NCBI RefSeq assembly: GCF_025642975.1
Contig: NZ_JANZKJ010000015.1
Location: forward strand, 62,001-126,000
Length of the DNA: 64,000 nt
Reading direction: 5' to 3'
DNA from: Pseudomonas sp. RIT-PI-S
GTDB lineage: Bacteria; Pseudomonadota; Gammaproteobacteria; Pseudomonadales; Pseudomonadaceae
Below the pieces are notes generated by a model. The model was not told the DNA's origin. It ran no database searches and worked only from the letters and a program-made list of their open reading frames with translations. This document shows positions 49,313-58,314 of the stretch, in pieces. Each line of letters begins with the position of its first letter. The first letter of the stretch is position 1. The position numbers were made by a program, and so were the translations under genes.

Positions 49313-50122
49313 ATGGAATTTCGCGAGCTGCTGCGCGCGTTGCAAGTTAACCCCGCCTCGGTGTGCATTCCGCCGGACTGGTCCCAGGGGCGGGCGGCGT
49401 TCGGTGGGCTGATGGCCGCATTGCTGTACGAAGCCATGCGCCTGCGGTTGGTCGGGGAAGGGCTGGCAGACCGCCCAGTGCGCTCGCTGGCGATCAGTTT
49501 TGTCGCCCCTGCTGCGTTGGATACTCCGACGGCGTTCGAGGTAGACGTGCTGCGCTCAGGCAAGTCGGTGGTGTCGCTGCAGGCGCGGGCAATTCAACAC
49601 GGGGAAATCGTTAGTTTGATGCAGGGCAGCTTCGGTGCGGCGCGATCGTCGGTGGTAAGCCTCAGTTCAATGCCGGCGCCAGCTATCAAGCCTGTGCCTG
49701 AGTGCTTCGCCCTGGAATACATCGAGGGGGTGACGCCGCAGTACCTTCGGCATGTGCCGATGCGCTGGGGCATCGGCGGCCTGCCGTTCAGTGGTACGCC
49801 TTCCCCGGCCATCGGCGGTTGGGTGCAGCTGCGAGGGGAAAGCCAGCCCTCGGCATTGAACGAAGCCCATCTGCTGGCGCTGGTAGACGCCTGGCCGCCG
49901 GCCGTGCTGCCCCATCTCAAAGCCCCCGCCGCGGGCAGCACCCTGACGTGGACCATCGAGTTCATGCAGCCGGTTCCACCGCTGGATGGCCAGGCGTGGT
50001 ACCGCTACAAGGCAGTGATCGAGCACGCGGCTGATGGCTACGGGCATACCTCGGCGGCGCTGTGGAGCGAGGGCGGCCAGTTGCTTGCGCTTAGCCGGCA
50101 GACTGTGACGGTGTTTGGCTGA
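49313..50122 (+). CDS. Acyl-CoA thioesterase family protein (TesB-like double hot-dog)
   Basis: This 269-residue protein has the length and layout of double hot-dog thioesterases: the first half contains Gly-Arg-Ala-Ala-Phe-Gly-Gly-Leu-Met-Ala-Ala, the central-helix signature, and Ser-Ile/Leu-x-Ile-Ser-Phe-Val-Ala-Pro. The second half ends in a Thr-Val-Thr-Val strand. The ATG at 49313 follows AAGGACG, 26 bases after the CHAD gene. The physiological acyl-CoA is unknown. Confidence 0.85.
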   Translation: MEFRELLRALQVNPASVCIPPDWSQGRAAFGGLMAALLYEAMRLRLVGEGLADRPVRSLAISFVAPAALDTPTAFEVDVLRSGKSVVSLQARAIQHGEIVSLMQGSFGAARSSVVSLSSMPAPAIKPVPECFALEYIEGVTPQYLRHVPMRWGIGGLPFSGTPSPAIGGWVQLRGESQPSALNEAHLLALVDAWPPAVLPHLKAPAAGSTLTWTIEFMQPVPPLDGQAWYRYKAVIEHAADGYGHTSAALWSEGGQLLALSRQTVTVFG

Positions 50123-50280
50123 CGGGGCGGTGCAGGCGCGGGAGGCGGCCCTCCTGGGGCAACCTCGAACCTCGGGCGCCGAAGGTTCGCGGGCTTTGCA
50201 CGCTCTCGCCACCTGAACAGGCGGGACGTTTTATCGCTTTAGTGCAAGCTGAAGAGCAAGCTGGCGGCGGATCAGCGCTA
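50123..50280. other. Intergenic hairpins downstream of the thioesterase gene
   Basis: Two hairpins are visible: GGAGG-CGGC-CCTCC (50141-50154) and CGAACCT / AGGTTCG (50166-50172 / 50183-50189). The second is followed by GCGGGC, not a T-tract. The sequence is reminiscent of degenerate REP elements. No gene was seen here. Confidence 0.45.
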
Positions 50281-50499
50281 TCACGCCGCGCGCGCGCCCG
50301 GCTTGCTTAGTGCAGCGATCAGGCAGAGCGCGCCGATAACCGCTTCCAGCGGGTTGGCAGTGGTCAGGCCCAAGCCAAGCAGCGAGAGCGCAATCACCAG
50401 CAGGGGCAGGGTGAACATCATGGCCGATGTGTTCCCGGCGACCGATGTGAAGTTGCCGGGCATACGGCCCGCGGTACGGCAAGCGAGGCGTCTAAGCAT
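50281..50499 (-). CDS. Small hydrophobic membrane protein (72 residues)
   Basis: This 72-residue peptide has a basic N-terminus (about 1-20) and two hydrophobic segments (about 28-45 and 50-65) separated by Thr-Thr-Ala-Asn-Pro. An AACGGAG ribosome site lies 9 bases upstream of the ATG on the minus strand, which supports translation. I do not recognise the family with confidence. Confidence 0.55.
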   Translation of the reverse strand: MLRRLACRTAGRMPGNFTSVAGNTSAMMFTLPLLVIALSLLGLGLTTANPLEAVIGALCLIAALSKPGARAA

Positions 50500-50642
50500 G
50501 GTGTTGACTCCGTTGCGGATGCGAATGATTCATAGTCAAAGGCTAGCGCAATGAGTGCGTTCAAGCGAATCGACCTTAACTATGGGCGCCATAGCAAGGG
50601 CAGAAGTTTCACCGATCCGACCATTAGCGCCCCCGGCCGGGC

Positions 50643-51458
50643 TCAGTGCGAGGCTGGCGGCGTGGGGAGGTGGAAGAATGCACGAGCGGTCGCGCTGGTA
50701 TGAGCGGCCAGGTCCGCCTCGGTTTCGCCCCGATGATGGGCCACTTCACGCAGCACTTCTGGCAAGAACGCAGGCTCGTTGCGGCCGCTCTTGGGCTTCG
50801 GCCGCAGCGTTCGCGGGAGCAGATAAGGGGCGTCGGTTTCGAGCATCAGCCTGCCTCGGGGGATGCTGCCTACCAGCGGATGCAGGTGGCTGCCTCGGCG
50901 CTCGTCGCAAATCCATCCGGTGATACCGATGTGCAGGTCCATGTCGAGGTAGGCGAACAGCTCGTTGCGGTCTGCCGTGAAGCAGTGCACCACAGCCCCG
51001 GTCAAGCGGCCCCGCCATTCCCGCAGCATGGCCACCAGGCGAGGCGCCGCGTCGCGCTCATGCAAAAACACCGGCAGGTTGTATCGCGCCGCCAGCGCCA
51101 GTTGCTCTTCCAGCGCGCGCTCTTGCATGGGGCGGGGGGAAAAGTCGCGGTTGAAATCCAGGCCGCATTCACCCACCGCGCGAACCCGAGGATGGCCCAA
51201 CAGTGCCTCGATGCGCCGCTGGGTGTCAGCGTCCCAGCCCTTGGCCTCGTGGGGGTGCACCCCAGCGGTGGTGAATAGCCGATGGCCGTGGGGGTCGAGC
51301 TGCTCGGCGAGCTCGAGTGCGCGTTCGCTGACCTCGCCGCTGGTGCCGGTCACTACCATCTGGGCTACCCCAGCAGTGATGGCGCGTTGCAGAAGGTCAC
51401 CGTGCTGCTCGTCGAATGCCGGGTTGGTCAGGTTGACGCCGATGTCGATGAGTTGCAT
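50643..51458 (-). CDS. TatD family metal-dependent deoxyribonuclease
   Basis: This 271-residue TIM-barrel hydrolase matches the TatD DNase family. Conserved features are Asp-Ile-Gly-Val-Asn-Leu at the N-terminus, Gly-Val-His-Pro-His (metal ligand His), Gly-Glu-Cys-Gly-Leu-Asp, Leu-His-Glu-Arg, His-Cys-Phe-Thr and Leu-Glu-Thr-Asp-Ala-Pro-Tyr-Leu. The Gly-Val-Asn-Leu start is typical of the TatD branch rather than YcfH/YjjV. The ATG at 51458 follows AAAGGAG. It is probably a 3'-5' exonuclease in DNA repair or turnover. Confidence 0.92.
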   Translation of the reverse strand: MQLIDIGVNLTNPAFDEQHGDLLQRAITAGVAQMVVTGTSGEVSERALELAEQLDPHGHRLFTTAGVHPHEAKGWDADTQRRIEALLGHPRVRAVGECGLDFNRDFSPRPMQERALEEQLALAARYNLPVFLHERDAAPRLVAMLREWRGRLTGAVVHCFTADRNELFAYLDMDLHIGITGWICDERRGSHLHPLVGSIPRGRLMLETDAPYLLPRTLRPKPKSGRNEPAFLPEVLREVAHHRGETEADLAAHTSATARAFFHLPTPPASH

Positions 51459-51596
51459 GGTGGCTCCTTTCAGGCTGAGGCCGGAAAGCATACCAAAGCT
51501 TTACCCCTATAAATAAAACCCGACGTTGGCAAGCCAGCGCGGTTTTGGTAGGCCCGTGGTTCACGCCGCGGGCGAGCTTTTTACCTCGGAGCACAC

Positions 51597-52997
51597 ATGA
51601 AAGGTCCCGCTGCGGGCTGGGGGCTGTCCCTGGCTGCTTGCTCATTGCTCATACTGGCGTCTACCGCTGCGCTGGCCGAGCCCAGGCGCACCGTGCCGCC
51701 TGCCCATGACCTCGCGCAAATCCGCCAAGCCAAGGTGCTGCGGGTGGTGGTCAATCAGAGTCGCAACAGCTCCGCCACCATCGCAGGGGCTGCGGTAGGC
51801 GTTGAAGACCAGCGCCTGCAAGCCTTCGAGGATTACCTCAACAGCCAGCCTGGGCCGCATCCGCGCATTCATCTCAAGGCGGTGCCCCGGCCGAAGGGGC
51901 AGTTGCTCGGCGCACTGCAGCGCGGCGAGGCTGATCTTGCCGCGCCGGGGGAACTGCTGCCGGCCACCAGCGCGCAGTCGGTCTCTGCCGCCACCACGGC
52001 AGCGGATACACCGCTGGTGTTGGTGCAGCCACGCAAGCACCGCCCTTATGCCAACCTCGACCAACTCGCCGGTAAACGTATCGTGCTGGTGGCCGGCAGT
52101 GCGGCCGAGGAGGCGATCAACCGGGCGAACGTGCAACTGGCCGCACGGCACCGGCCTGCGATCACCGTGGAATGGGCCGATCCCAGCCTTGGCGTAGAGG
52201 ACGTGCTGGACATGGTGAGTGCTGGCGTTTATTCGATGACCTTGGTCGAGCAGCCGATCGCCGAGCGCTGGGTCAAGCTGATGCCCGATCTGCGCATTGA
52301 GCGCCGGCTGCCTTTGCATACGGCCGCGCCCATGAGCTGGTATGTACGCGGCGACGCGCCGCAACTCAGCGACAGCGTTCGCCAGTTCCTTGGCCAGTAC
52401 CGCCCGCCGGCAAACCAAGACAAGGCCTTGCTGGACGGCTGTCGCGGGCTGTATCAGACCCAATACCCGCTCGACCGCGACGACCGGGCACGGCTGGAGG
52501 CCCTGCGCCCGGTGCTGCAGCGCAATGCCAGGGAGCAGGGGTTGGACTGGCTCGACCTGGCCGCGCTGGCCTATAAAGAGTCTGACCTGGATCCCACCGC
52601 CCGCGGCAGCAGCGGCGCCAGCGGCCCGATGCAGATCACGCCAGCCGCGGCGCGGCGGGTGGGCGTCAAGAGTGTCAGCGAGCTCGATGACAGCGTAAAG
52701 GCGGCGGCCCGATACCTGGCGCTGATTCGCCGTAACTTCTTCAACAGCAAGGCGCTGGATGAGCGCGAGCGGATGGCGTTCGTGCTGGCCGCCTACAACC
52801 TTGGCCCGGAGCGGGTTCAGCGGTTTCGAGCGCAGGCCAGGCAACGCGGGTTGGACCCGAACCGCTGGTTCTTCCAGGTCGAGCGGATTGCCATGGAGAA
52901 CGTCGGGGTTGCTCCGGTGAGCTACGTGAACAACGTGAACAAGTACTACCTGGCATTCGATCGCGCCCGCGACAGCCTGGAGCCGAGAGCCCGTTAG
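51597..52997 (+). CDS. MltF-type lytic transglycosylase with solute-binding domain
   Basis: This 466-residue protein has a signal peptide (about 1-27, Ala-Ala-Leu-Ala), a periplasmic substrate-binding (SBP_bac_3-like) domain at about 40-270, and a lytic transglycosylase domain from about 310. The catalytic residue is Glu328 in Ala-Tyr-Lys-Glu-Ser-Asp, followed by Gly-Pro-Met-Gln-Ile-Thr. MltF enzymes cleave peptidoglycan under control of the ligand-binding domain. The ATG at 51597 follows a CGGAG site. It belongs to the MltF family but may be a paralogue of the main mltF. Confidence 0.88.
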   Translation: MKGPAAGWGLSLAACSLLILASTAALAEPRRTVPPAHDLAQIRQAKVLRVVVNQSRNSSATIAGAAVGVEDQRLQAFEDYLNSQPGPHPRIHLKAVPRPKGQLLGALQRGEADLAAPGELLPATSAQSVSAATTAADTPLVLVQPRKHRPYANLDQLAGKRIVLVAGSAAEEAINRANVQLAARHRPAITVEWADPSLGVEDVLDMVSAGVYSMTLVEQPIAERWVKLMPDLRIERRLPLHTAAPMSWYVRGDAPQLSDSVRQFLGQYRPPANQDKALLDGCRGLYQTQYPLDRDDRARLEALRPVLQRNAREQGLDWLDLAALAYKESDLDPTARGSSGASGPMQITPAAARRVGVKSVSELDDSVKAAARYLALIRRNFFNSKALDERERMAFVLAAYNLGPERVQRFRAQARQRGLDPNRWFFQVERIAMENVGVAPVSYVNNVNKYYLAFDRARDSLEPRAR

Positions 52998-53167
52998 GGC
53001 GAGTTGACACCCGTGGCTACCACCACTAGGATCCCCTACATGCGCCGATTTAGACAGCTACTTGCGGGGCGCGAGGGCTTTGCCAAAAGCCTCAAATACC
53101 GCTAAAGCGCTGGCTCGGTGCCGCCTCGCACCTGCCCGGCGGAATCCGTGAGGCAGAGTACCCATCC

Positions 53168-53479
53168 ATGAGTTGTCCGCGCTCCATCGTTTGCCTGGCT
53201 CCCTTGCCAGGCTCCTCGCCCAAGTCTCACACCCCCTGCATTCTGCTCGCGGGCCGTCATCAGCCAACGTTGTTGCGTTGCCTCGACGGCTGGCCACGGC
53301 GTAATGGAAAGTCAGTGCCGTTTTCGGTGCAGTTCGTAGATCAAGGGCAGTCCCTGGCGCATTTCGCCGATAACCGCTTCGACCTCGCCGTGGTTCAGTC
53401 ACCCTCGGCCGAGCAGGCGCAGGCGCTGATTGCCCAGCTCATTCGGGTCGCTCGCCAGGGGCTGCTCACACTGCGCTGA
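53168..53479 (+). CDS. Hypothetical protein (103 residues)
   Basis: The predicted 103-residue protein shows alternating strands and helices (Cys-Ile-Leu-Leu-Ala-Gly, Phe-Val-Asp-Gln, Phe-Asp-Leu-Ala-Val-Val-Gln, Gly-Leu-Leu-Thr-Leu) like part of a Rossmann-type domain. It may be a shortened methyltransferase-like or DUF-type protein common in Pseudomonas. A GAGG lies 15 bases before the ATG, which is weak. It is convergent with greB. No function is assigned. Confidence 0.6.
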   Translation: MSCPRSIVCLAPLPGSSPKSHTPCILLAGRHQPTLLRCLDGWPRRNGKSVPFSVQFVDQGQSLAHFADNRFDLAVVQSPSAEQAQALIAQLIRVARQGLLTLR

Positions 53480-53501
53480 GCGCCAGCTGCGGGCGCGGCG
53501 G

Positions 53502-53975
53502 TCAAGGCTCGTATTCGATGGCGTTGATGGTCCACCAGGCTTCCCCACTGGGGGTGGGCACCATCGCCTCATCGCCGGCTTCTTTTTTCAGCAGGGCCCG
53601 GGCCATGGGAGCGTCGATGGAAATGTAGTCGTTGCGGCCATAGATCTCGTCGTAGCCCACGATGCGGAAGCGGCGGACCTCTCCGTCGATGTTTTCGACC
53701 TCGACCCAGGCACCGAAGAACACGCGGCCCTCCTGCTGCGGCGAATAATCCACGACCCTGATGTCTTCGAGGCGTTTGCGCAGGTATCGCACCCGGCGGT
53801 CGATTTCGCGCAGCAACTTCTTGTTGTACTGGTAATCCGCGTTTTCGCTGCGATCCCCAAGGGAGGCGGCCCATTGCACCTTCTGGGTGACCTCCGGGCG
53901 GGTCACCCGCCACAGCTGATCGAGCTCGGCCTTGAGCGCGTCGAACCCCTTGCGGGTAATGATGTTGGTACTCAA
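53502..53975 (-). CDS. greB: Transcription elongation factor GreB
   Basis: This 157-residue factor rescues backtracked RNA polymerase by stimulating transcript cleavage. The N-terminal coiled-coil hairpin contains the acidic tip Asp-Arg-Ser-Glu-Asn-Ala-Asp-Tyr, and a C-terminal FKBP-like domain follows. The start is TTG at 53975, chosen because GGAGG lies four bases before it and it gives the family start Ser-Thr-Asn-Ile-Ile-Thr; the upstream GTG at 54032 lacks support. The tyrosine in Glu-Asn-Ala-Asp-Tyr-Gln-Tyr is typical of GreB rather than GreA. Confidence 0.93.
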   Translation of the reverse strand: MSTNIITRKGFDALKAELDQLWRVTRPEVTQKVQWAASLGDRSENADYQYNKKLLREIDRRVRYLRKRLEDIRVVDYSPQQEGRVFFGAWVEVENIDGEVRRFRIVGYDEIYGRNDYISIDAPMARALLKKEAGDEAMVPTPSGEAWWTINAIEYEP

Positions 53976-54051
53976 GCGACCTCCTGACTCCCTCTGGCCG
54001 CTCACCCTATCACAGGGTCGGCGGCCCCACATCCGTGCCAGCGGCCACGGC

Positions 54052-56571
54052 TCAACCGTCGCGCAACACCCTCAAGGGGCTGACCGTCAGTGCTCGGCGG
54101 GTGCCGACCACGCCCGCTGCGCCGACCAGCAGCGCGCCCAGCAGCGGCAGCAGCAATAGCCAGGCATGGGGATGCCACGGCAGGTTCAGGGCGAACCGGT
54201 AAAGCGCCCAGCTGGCGGTTTCCGCCGCTATCGCCGCCAACACGCCGCTGGCAATGCCCAGCACGCTGAATTCGATCCGTCGTGCCCGTACCAACAAGTC
54301 ACGGCCGGCGCCCAAGGCGCGGAGCAGGGCGCCCTGATGGATGCGTTCGTCCAGGGTGGACTGCAACCCCGAAAACAACACGGCCAAGCCCGCCGCCAGC
54401 ACGAACACCAGCACGTACTCCACGGCGAGTGTTACCTGGGCAAGGATATTGCGCAGCTGCTCGAGCAACGCTTGCACCTGCAACAGGGTCATGGCCGGGA
54501 AGGCGCGGGCAAGGCTGACGATCTCGTCGTCGTGCCCAGGGGCCAGGTAGAAGCTCGTCAGGTACGTGACGGGGAAGTCTTGCAGGGTGCCGGGTTCGAA
54601 GATCATGAAGAAGTTGGGCTGGAAATTGTCCCAGCTGACCTCGCGCACGCTGGCGACACGGGTTTCCCTCACGGCACCCGCCACGGTGAAGGTCAGCTTG
54701 TCGCCCACGCTTACGCCAAGGCTCTGGGCCAGTTGCTGCTCTACCGAGACACCAGGCAGTTGGCCAGGCGAAGGTTCGGGCTCACGCCCCCACCACTGCC
54801 CGGCCAGCAGGTGGTTGCCCTCGGGCAGGTCCGCCGCCCACGTCAGGTTGAGGTCGCGCTGGGTCGCCCGCTGGCCCTGGCTGTCTTCGGCTACGATCTC
54901 GCCCACCGGCTGGCCGTTGATCGCGGTCAAGCGCCCGGGAACGATCGGGTACAGCGGAGCGCTGACCGCGCCATAGCTGTGCAGGCGGGCGGCGAATGCA
55001 TCGCGCTCTGCAGGTAGAACGTTGAGCACGAAGTAATTAGGCGCATCGGCCGGCAGCTGCCGTTGCCAGGTATCGATCAGCTCACCCCGAAGCAGGGCGA
55101 CCAGGGCCATGGCGAAGAGGATCAGCCCGAAGGCCAGGGCCTGGCCGGCGGCGGCGAAGGGATGGCGCAGCAGTTGCCCGACGCCCAGCCGCCAGGGCAG
55201 GGCCGCGCCGGCCAGGGCCCCACGCAGGCGGCGCAGGCCTAGCACCAGCAGCGCACCGAGCAGCAGCGCGGCCAGCGTGCCGGCGCCGAGCAAGGCCAGG
55301 GTGAGGAGGGGGTCCAGGCTCAGCCGCCACATGATCAGTGCCAGGGCCGCTAGCGCGCTGCCGTATATCACCCAGGTGCGAGTAGGCAGCGGCAACAGGT
55401 CGCCGCGCAGCACCCGCAAGGGAGGCACCCGGCCAAGGGCGGCTAGCGGCGGAAGGGCGAAGCCAGCCAGCGCAACCATACCGGTGGCGATGCCCGCCAA
55501 AGCCGGCCAGGCGCCGCCATCGGGAACCACGCTGGGCAGCAAGCCGTGAAGCAAGGCGAAGATGCCGAACTGTGCCAGCCAACCGATGAGCGCGCCAGCG
55601 ACCGATGCCACCAGGCCGAGCATCGCCAGCTGCAGCGAGAACACCCACAGCACCTCGGATTGAGACAACCCCAGGCAGCGCAGCAGCGCGCTGGCGTCGT
55701 AGCGGCGGGCGGCGAAGCGGGCAGCGGACAGCGCCACGGCCACGCCGGCGAGCAGTACCGCGACCAGGCTGGCCATGTTCAGGTAGCGTTCGGCCTTGCT
55801 CAGCGCGCCGCCTACCTGCCGGTTGCTGTCTCGGGCATCGCGCAGGGCCTGGCTCGGGTCCAGCCCCACATCTACCAGCTCGCGGTAATGACCCAGGCTG
55901 GCGGCGTCGCCACGCCAGAGGTCGCGGAAGGTCACTCGGCTGCCAGGTTGAATGACGCCGGTCGCCTGCAGGTCATCGAGGTTGATCATCACTCGTGGGG
56001 TAAGGCTGTAGAAGTTGCCAGCACGGTCAGGCTCGTAGGTCAGCACCCGGGCGAGCCGCAGGCGCTTGAAGCCGATGTCCACGCTATCGCCGATCTTGAG
56101 ATTCAGCGCGCTGAGCAGCCGCGGCTCCACCCATGCCTCGCCGGGCCCGGGCGCGCCGCCTTCGGTTTCCTCGCCGTAGGGTTCGGCGGCGCTGCGCAAC
56201 TGGCCGCGCAGGGGATAGTGGCTGTCCACCGCTTTCACACTGGACAGCTCGATGGCCTGGTCGGTGGCCACCACACTGCTGAACTCCACCACCTGTGCGT
56301 GCTCCAGCCCCAGGTCGCGGCCGGTGCGCAGTTGCTCCAGGCGCGCGGGGGCGCTGCCTTGCAACACCAGGTCGGCACCCAGGAACTCGGTAGCGCGTAG
56401 CTGCATGGCTGCATTGAGCCGCGCGCCGAAATAACCGATCGCCGTGCTGGCGACCACTGCGATCAATAGGGAAAAGAACAGCACCCGCAGTTCGCCGGCA
56501 TGGGCTTCTCGCCATAACTGGCGGGCCGCCAGCCGCCAGAGCCGACCCCGTTGCCGCGGGCCTGCCGTCAT
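54052..56571 (-). CDS. ABC exporter permease (YbbP-like, FtsX domain)
   Basis: This 839-residue inner-membrane protein has a first helix near residue 35, a large periplasmic loop, and two FtsX-type permease blocks (about 265-400 and 710-825) with roughly ten helices in all. E. coli YbbP has the same size. Its start shares one base with the ATPase gene stop (TGATG). Together with YbbA-type ATPase it probably forms a MacB-like or lipoprotein-handling machine; the substrate is unknown. Its neighbourhood with tesA is conserved from E. coli to Pseudomonas. Confidence 0.9.
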   Translation of the reverse strand: MTAGPRQRGRLWRLAARQLWREAHAGELRVLFFSLLIAVVASTAIGYFGARLNAAMQLRATEFLGADLVLQGSAPARLEQLRTGRDLGLEHAQVVEFSSVVATDQAIELSSVKAVDSHYPLRGQLRSAAEPYGEETEGGAPGPGEAWVEPRLLSALNLKIGDSVDIGFKRLRLARVLTYEPDRAGNFYSLTPRVMINLDDLQATGVIQPGSRVTFRDLWRGDAASLGHYRELVDVGLDPSQALRDARDSNRQVGGALSKAERYLNMASLVAVLLAGVAVALSAARFAARRYDASALLRCLGLSQSEVLWVFSLQLAMLGLVASVAGALIGWLAQFGIFALLHGLLPSVVPDGGAWPALAGIATGMVALAGFALPPLAALGRVPPLRVLRGDLLPLPTRTWVIYGSALAALALIMWRLSLDPLLTLALLGAGTLAALLLGALLVLGLRRLRGALAGAALPWRLGVGQLLRHPFAAAGQALAFGLILFAMALVALLRGELIDTWQRQLPADAPNYFVLNVLPAERDAFAARLHSYGAVSAPLYPIVPGRLTAINGQPVGEIVAEDSQGQRATQRDLNLTWAADLPEGNHLLAGQWWGREPEPSPGQLPGVSVEQQLAQSLGVSVGDKLTFTVAGAVRETRVASVREVSWDNFQPNFFMIFEPGTLQDFPVTYLTSFYLAPGHDDEIVSLARAFPAMTLLQVQALLEQLRNILAQVTLAVEYVLVFVLAAGLAVLFSGLQSTLDERIHQGALLRALGAGRDLLVRARRIEFSVLGIASGVLAAIAAETASWALYRFALNLPWHPHAWLLLLPLLGALLVGAAGVVGTRRALTVSPLRVLRDG

Positions 56572-57254
56572 CAGAGTTGCTCCGTGGCAACGAGATGCCC
56601 GGCCTCCAGGCGGATCCGGCGCGCACAACGCTGGGCCAGGCGCTCATCGTGGGTCACCAGCACCAGGGTGGTGCCACGCTCACGGTTAAGGGCAAACAGC
56701 AGGTCAGTGATTTTCTCGCCGGTATGGGTATCCAGGTTGCCCGTGGGCTCGTCGGCGAAGAGCACGCTGGGTTCCGCCGCGAACGCCCGGGCGATGGCCA
56801 CCCGTTGTTGTTCGCCGCCAGACAGTTGCCGGGGCCAGTGGCTCAGGCGCTCACCCAGGCCCACCCGCTGGAGCAGGGTGGCGGCTTGCTGCCGTGCGTC
56901 CGCGCGGTCGTGCAGCTCCAGGGGCAGCATCACGTTTTCAAGGGCGGTCAGGCTCTCGAGCAACTGGAACGACTGAAACACGAACCCGACGTGCTCCGCC
57001 CGTACCTGAGCGCGTTGATCTTCGGACAGCCCGGCAAGGCCGTGCCCGGCCAGGGTCACTTCGCCGGCGCTGGGCTGGTCCAGCCCTGCCAGCAGCCCCA
57101 GCAAGGTAGACTTGCCCGAGCCCGAGGCGCCAACGATGGCCAGGCTGTCGCCGGCCCGCAGGTCCAGGGACAAGGCGTGCAGAATGTGCAAATCGCCTTC
57201 CGCGCCAGGGACCACTTTGCTAAGGTTCCGCGCTGTAAGAATGCTTGCGCTCAT
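56571..57254 (-). CDS. ABC exporter ATPase (YbbA-like, LolD/MacB family)
   Basis: This 227-residue ATPase has Walker A Gly-Ala-Ser-Gly-Ser-Gly-Lys-Ser, Q-loop Phe-Gln-Ser-Phe-Gln-Leu, the signature Leu-Ser-Gly-Gly-Glu-Gln-Gln-Arg, and Walker B Leu-Phe-Ala-Asp-Glu-Pro. It energises the permease encoded immediately downstream. The ATG at 57254 was selected over one at 57308 because it gives the standard N-terminus; only 10 bases separate it from the divergent tesA start codon. Confidence 0.92.
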   Translation of the reverse strand: MSASILTARNLSKVVPGAEGDLHILHALSLDLRAGDSLAIVGASGSGKSTLLGLLAGLDQPSAGEVTLAGHGLAGLSEDQRAQVRAEHVGFVFQSFQLLESLTALENVMLPLELHDRADARQQAATLLQRVGLGERLSHWPRQLSGGEQQRVAIARAFAAEPSVLFADEPTGNLDTHTGEKITDLLFALNRERGTTLVLVTHDERLAQRCARRIRLEAGHLVATEQL

Positions 57255-57264
57255 GGAGATTCCG

Positions 57265-57870
57265 ATGCGAGTGTGGAAAGTGGCCGCCGCGCTGTGGGCG
57301 GTCTGCATGGCTCAGGCAGCAGGGGCCGGCACCGTGCTGGTGCTGGGCGATAGTATCAGTGCGGGTTTCGGGCTGGATACCTCCAAGGGGTGGGTCGCCC
57401 TGCTGCAACAACGCCTGCGTGAACAGGGTTACGCCGATCAGGTGGTCAATGCCTCGATCACCGGCGATACCAGTGCCAATGGGCGCGCGCGGCTCGAACC
57501 GCTGCTCGCGGCGAACAAGCCGGACCTGCTCATTCTCGAGTTGGGTGGCAACGATGGGCTGCGTGGGCAGCCACCGGCGCAATTGCAACAAAACCTTACG
57601 TGGATCATCGACCGTGCCCGAAGCAGCGGTGCCCAGGTGCTCTTGCTGGGAGTACCGCTGCCGCCCAACTATGGCCCGGCCTATATCAACGCCTTCAGTC
57701 ACGTGTACCAGCAGGTTGCCGCGGACAAGCAGGTGCCGCTGGTGCCGTCGTTGCTGGACGGCGTGGGCGGGGTTGCGCAGTTGATGCAGGAGGACGGGAT
57801 TCATCCCAGGGCCGAGGCGCAGCCACGCCTGCTGGAAAATGTCTGGCCGGCCCTGAAACCACTGCTTTGA
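57265..57870 (+). CDS. tesA: Acyl-CoA thioesterase I / arylesterase (SGNH, TesA)
   Basis: This 201-residue periplasmic SGNH hydrolase has a signal peptide (about 1-21, Ala-Gln-Ala-Ala-Gly-Ala). Block I is Gly-Asp-Ser-Ile-Ser-Ala-Gly (Ser nucleophile near residue 30), block III is Gly-Gly-Asn-Asp-Gly and block V is Asp-Gly-Ile-His-Pro. Together these give the Ser-Asp-His triad and Asn/Gly oxyanion residues. The ATG at 57265 follows GGAG at 57256. It hydrolyses acyl-CoA or esters in vitro in the family. Confidence 0.94.
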   Translation: MRVWKVAAALWAVCMAQAAGAGTVLVLGDSISAGFGLDTSKGWVALLQQRLREQGYADQVVNASITGDTSANGRARLEPLLAANKPDLLILELGGNDGLRGQPPAQLQQNLTWIIDRARSSGAQVLLLGVPLPPNYGPAYINAFSHVYQQVAADKQVPLVPSLLDGVGGVAQLMQEDGIHPRAEAQPRLLENVWPALKPLL

Positions 57871-57925
57871 CGCTTTTCTCCGGGCGGGCTTTGAGCTAAG
57901 GTTGCGCCCCCTTCCGGAGCCCCCG

Positions 57926-58222
57926 ATGCCACGTCCCGCCTGGTCCCTGTTCGCTTACCAATTGATCGAGCCCGACGAACAGCTCGACCTGTTCGCCTGC
58001 CAGGAAGTGCGCGTTCACCTGGCGGCCCGGCAATTGGAGCTGGGCGGCTCGATCGACCGTACCCTCTGCGGCGGCTTGCTGCCGGCGCAGCCGCGCTGGC
58101 AGAACGTCGCCCGCGGGATCTTTCGCGACACCCGCCTGTGCCCGCTGTGCCGCGCCATCCTGTTTGCCCAGCGCAAAGGAACCCGCCCGGTGTGGCCTGG
58201 CCTGCAGAACGATTACCCGTGA
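57926..58222 (+). CDS. Conserved hypothetical cysteine-containing protein (98 residues)
   Basis: This 98-residue soluble protein contains Phe-Ala-Cys-Gln, Thr-Leu-Cys-Gly and Leu-Cys-Pro-Leu-Cys; the Cys-x-x-Cys pair and two more cysteines could bind zinc. The ATG at 57926 follows CCGGAG at a good distance. It lies between tesA and the L,D-transpeptidase gene in the same direction. I do not recognise a function. Confidence 0.7.
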   Translation: MPRPAWSLFAYQLIEPDEQLDLFACQEVRVHLAARQLELGGSIDRTLCGGLLPAQPRWQNVARGIFRDTRLCPLCRAILFAQRKGTRPVWPGLQNDYP

Positions 58223-58314
58223 GCGCCGTTGGGCCCCGGCGTTCCCGGCGTGGCTGGGCGCGGTGTACAATCGCGCGTTTATGTCTTGGTCCTATTGCAT
58301 TAAGGATGTTCCGG

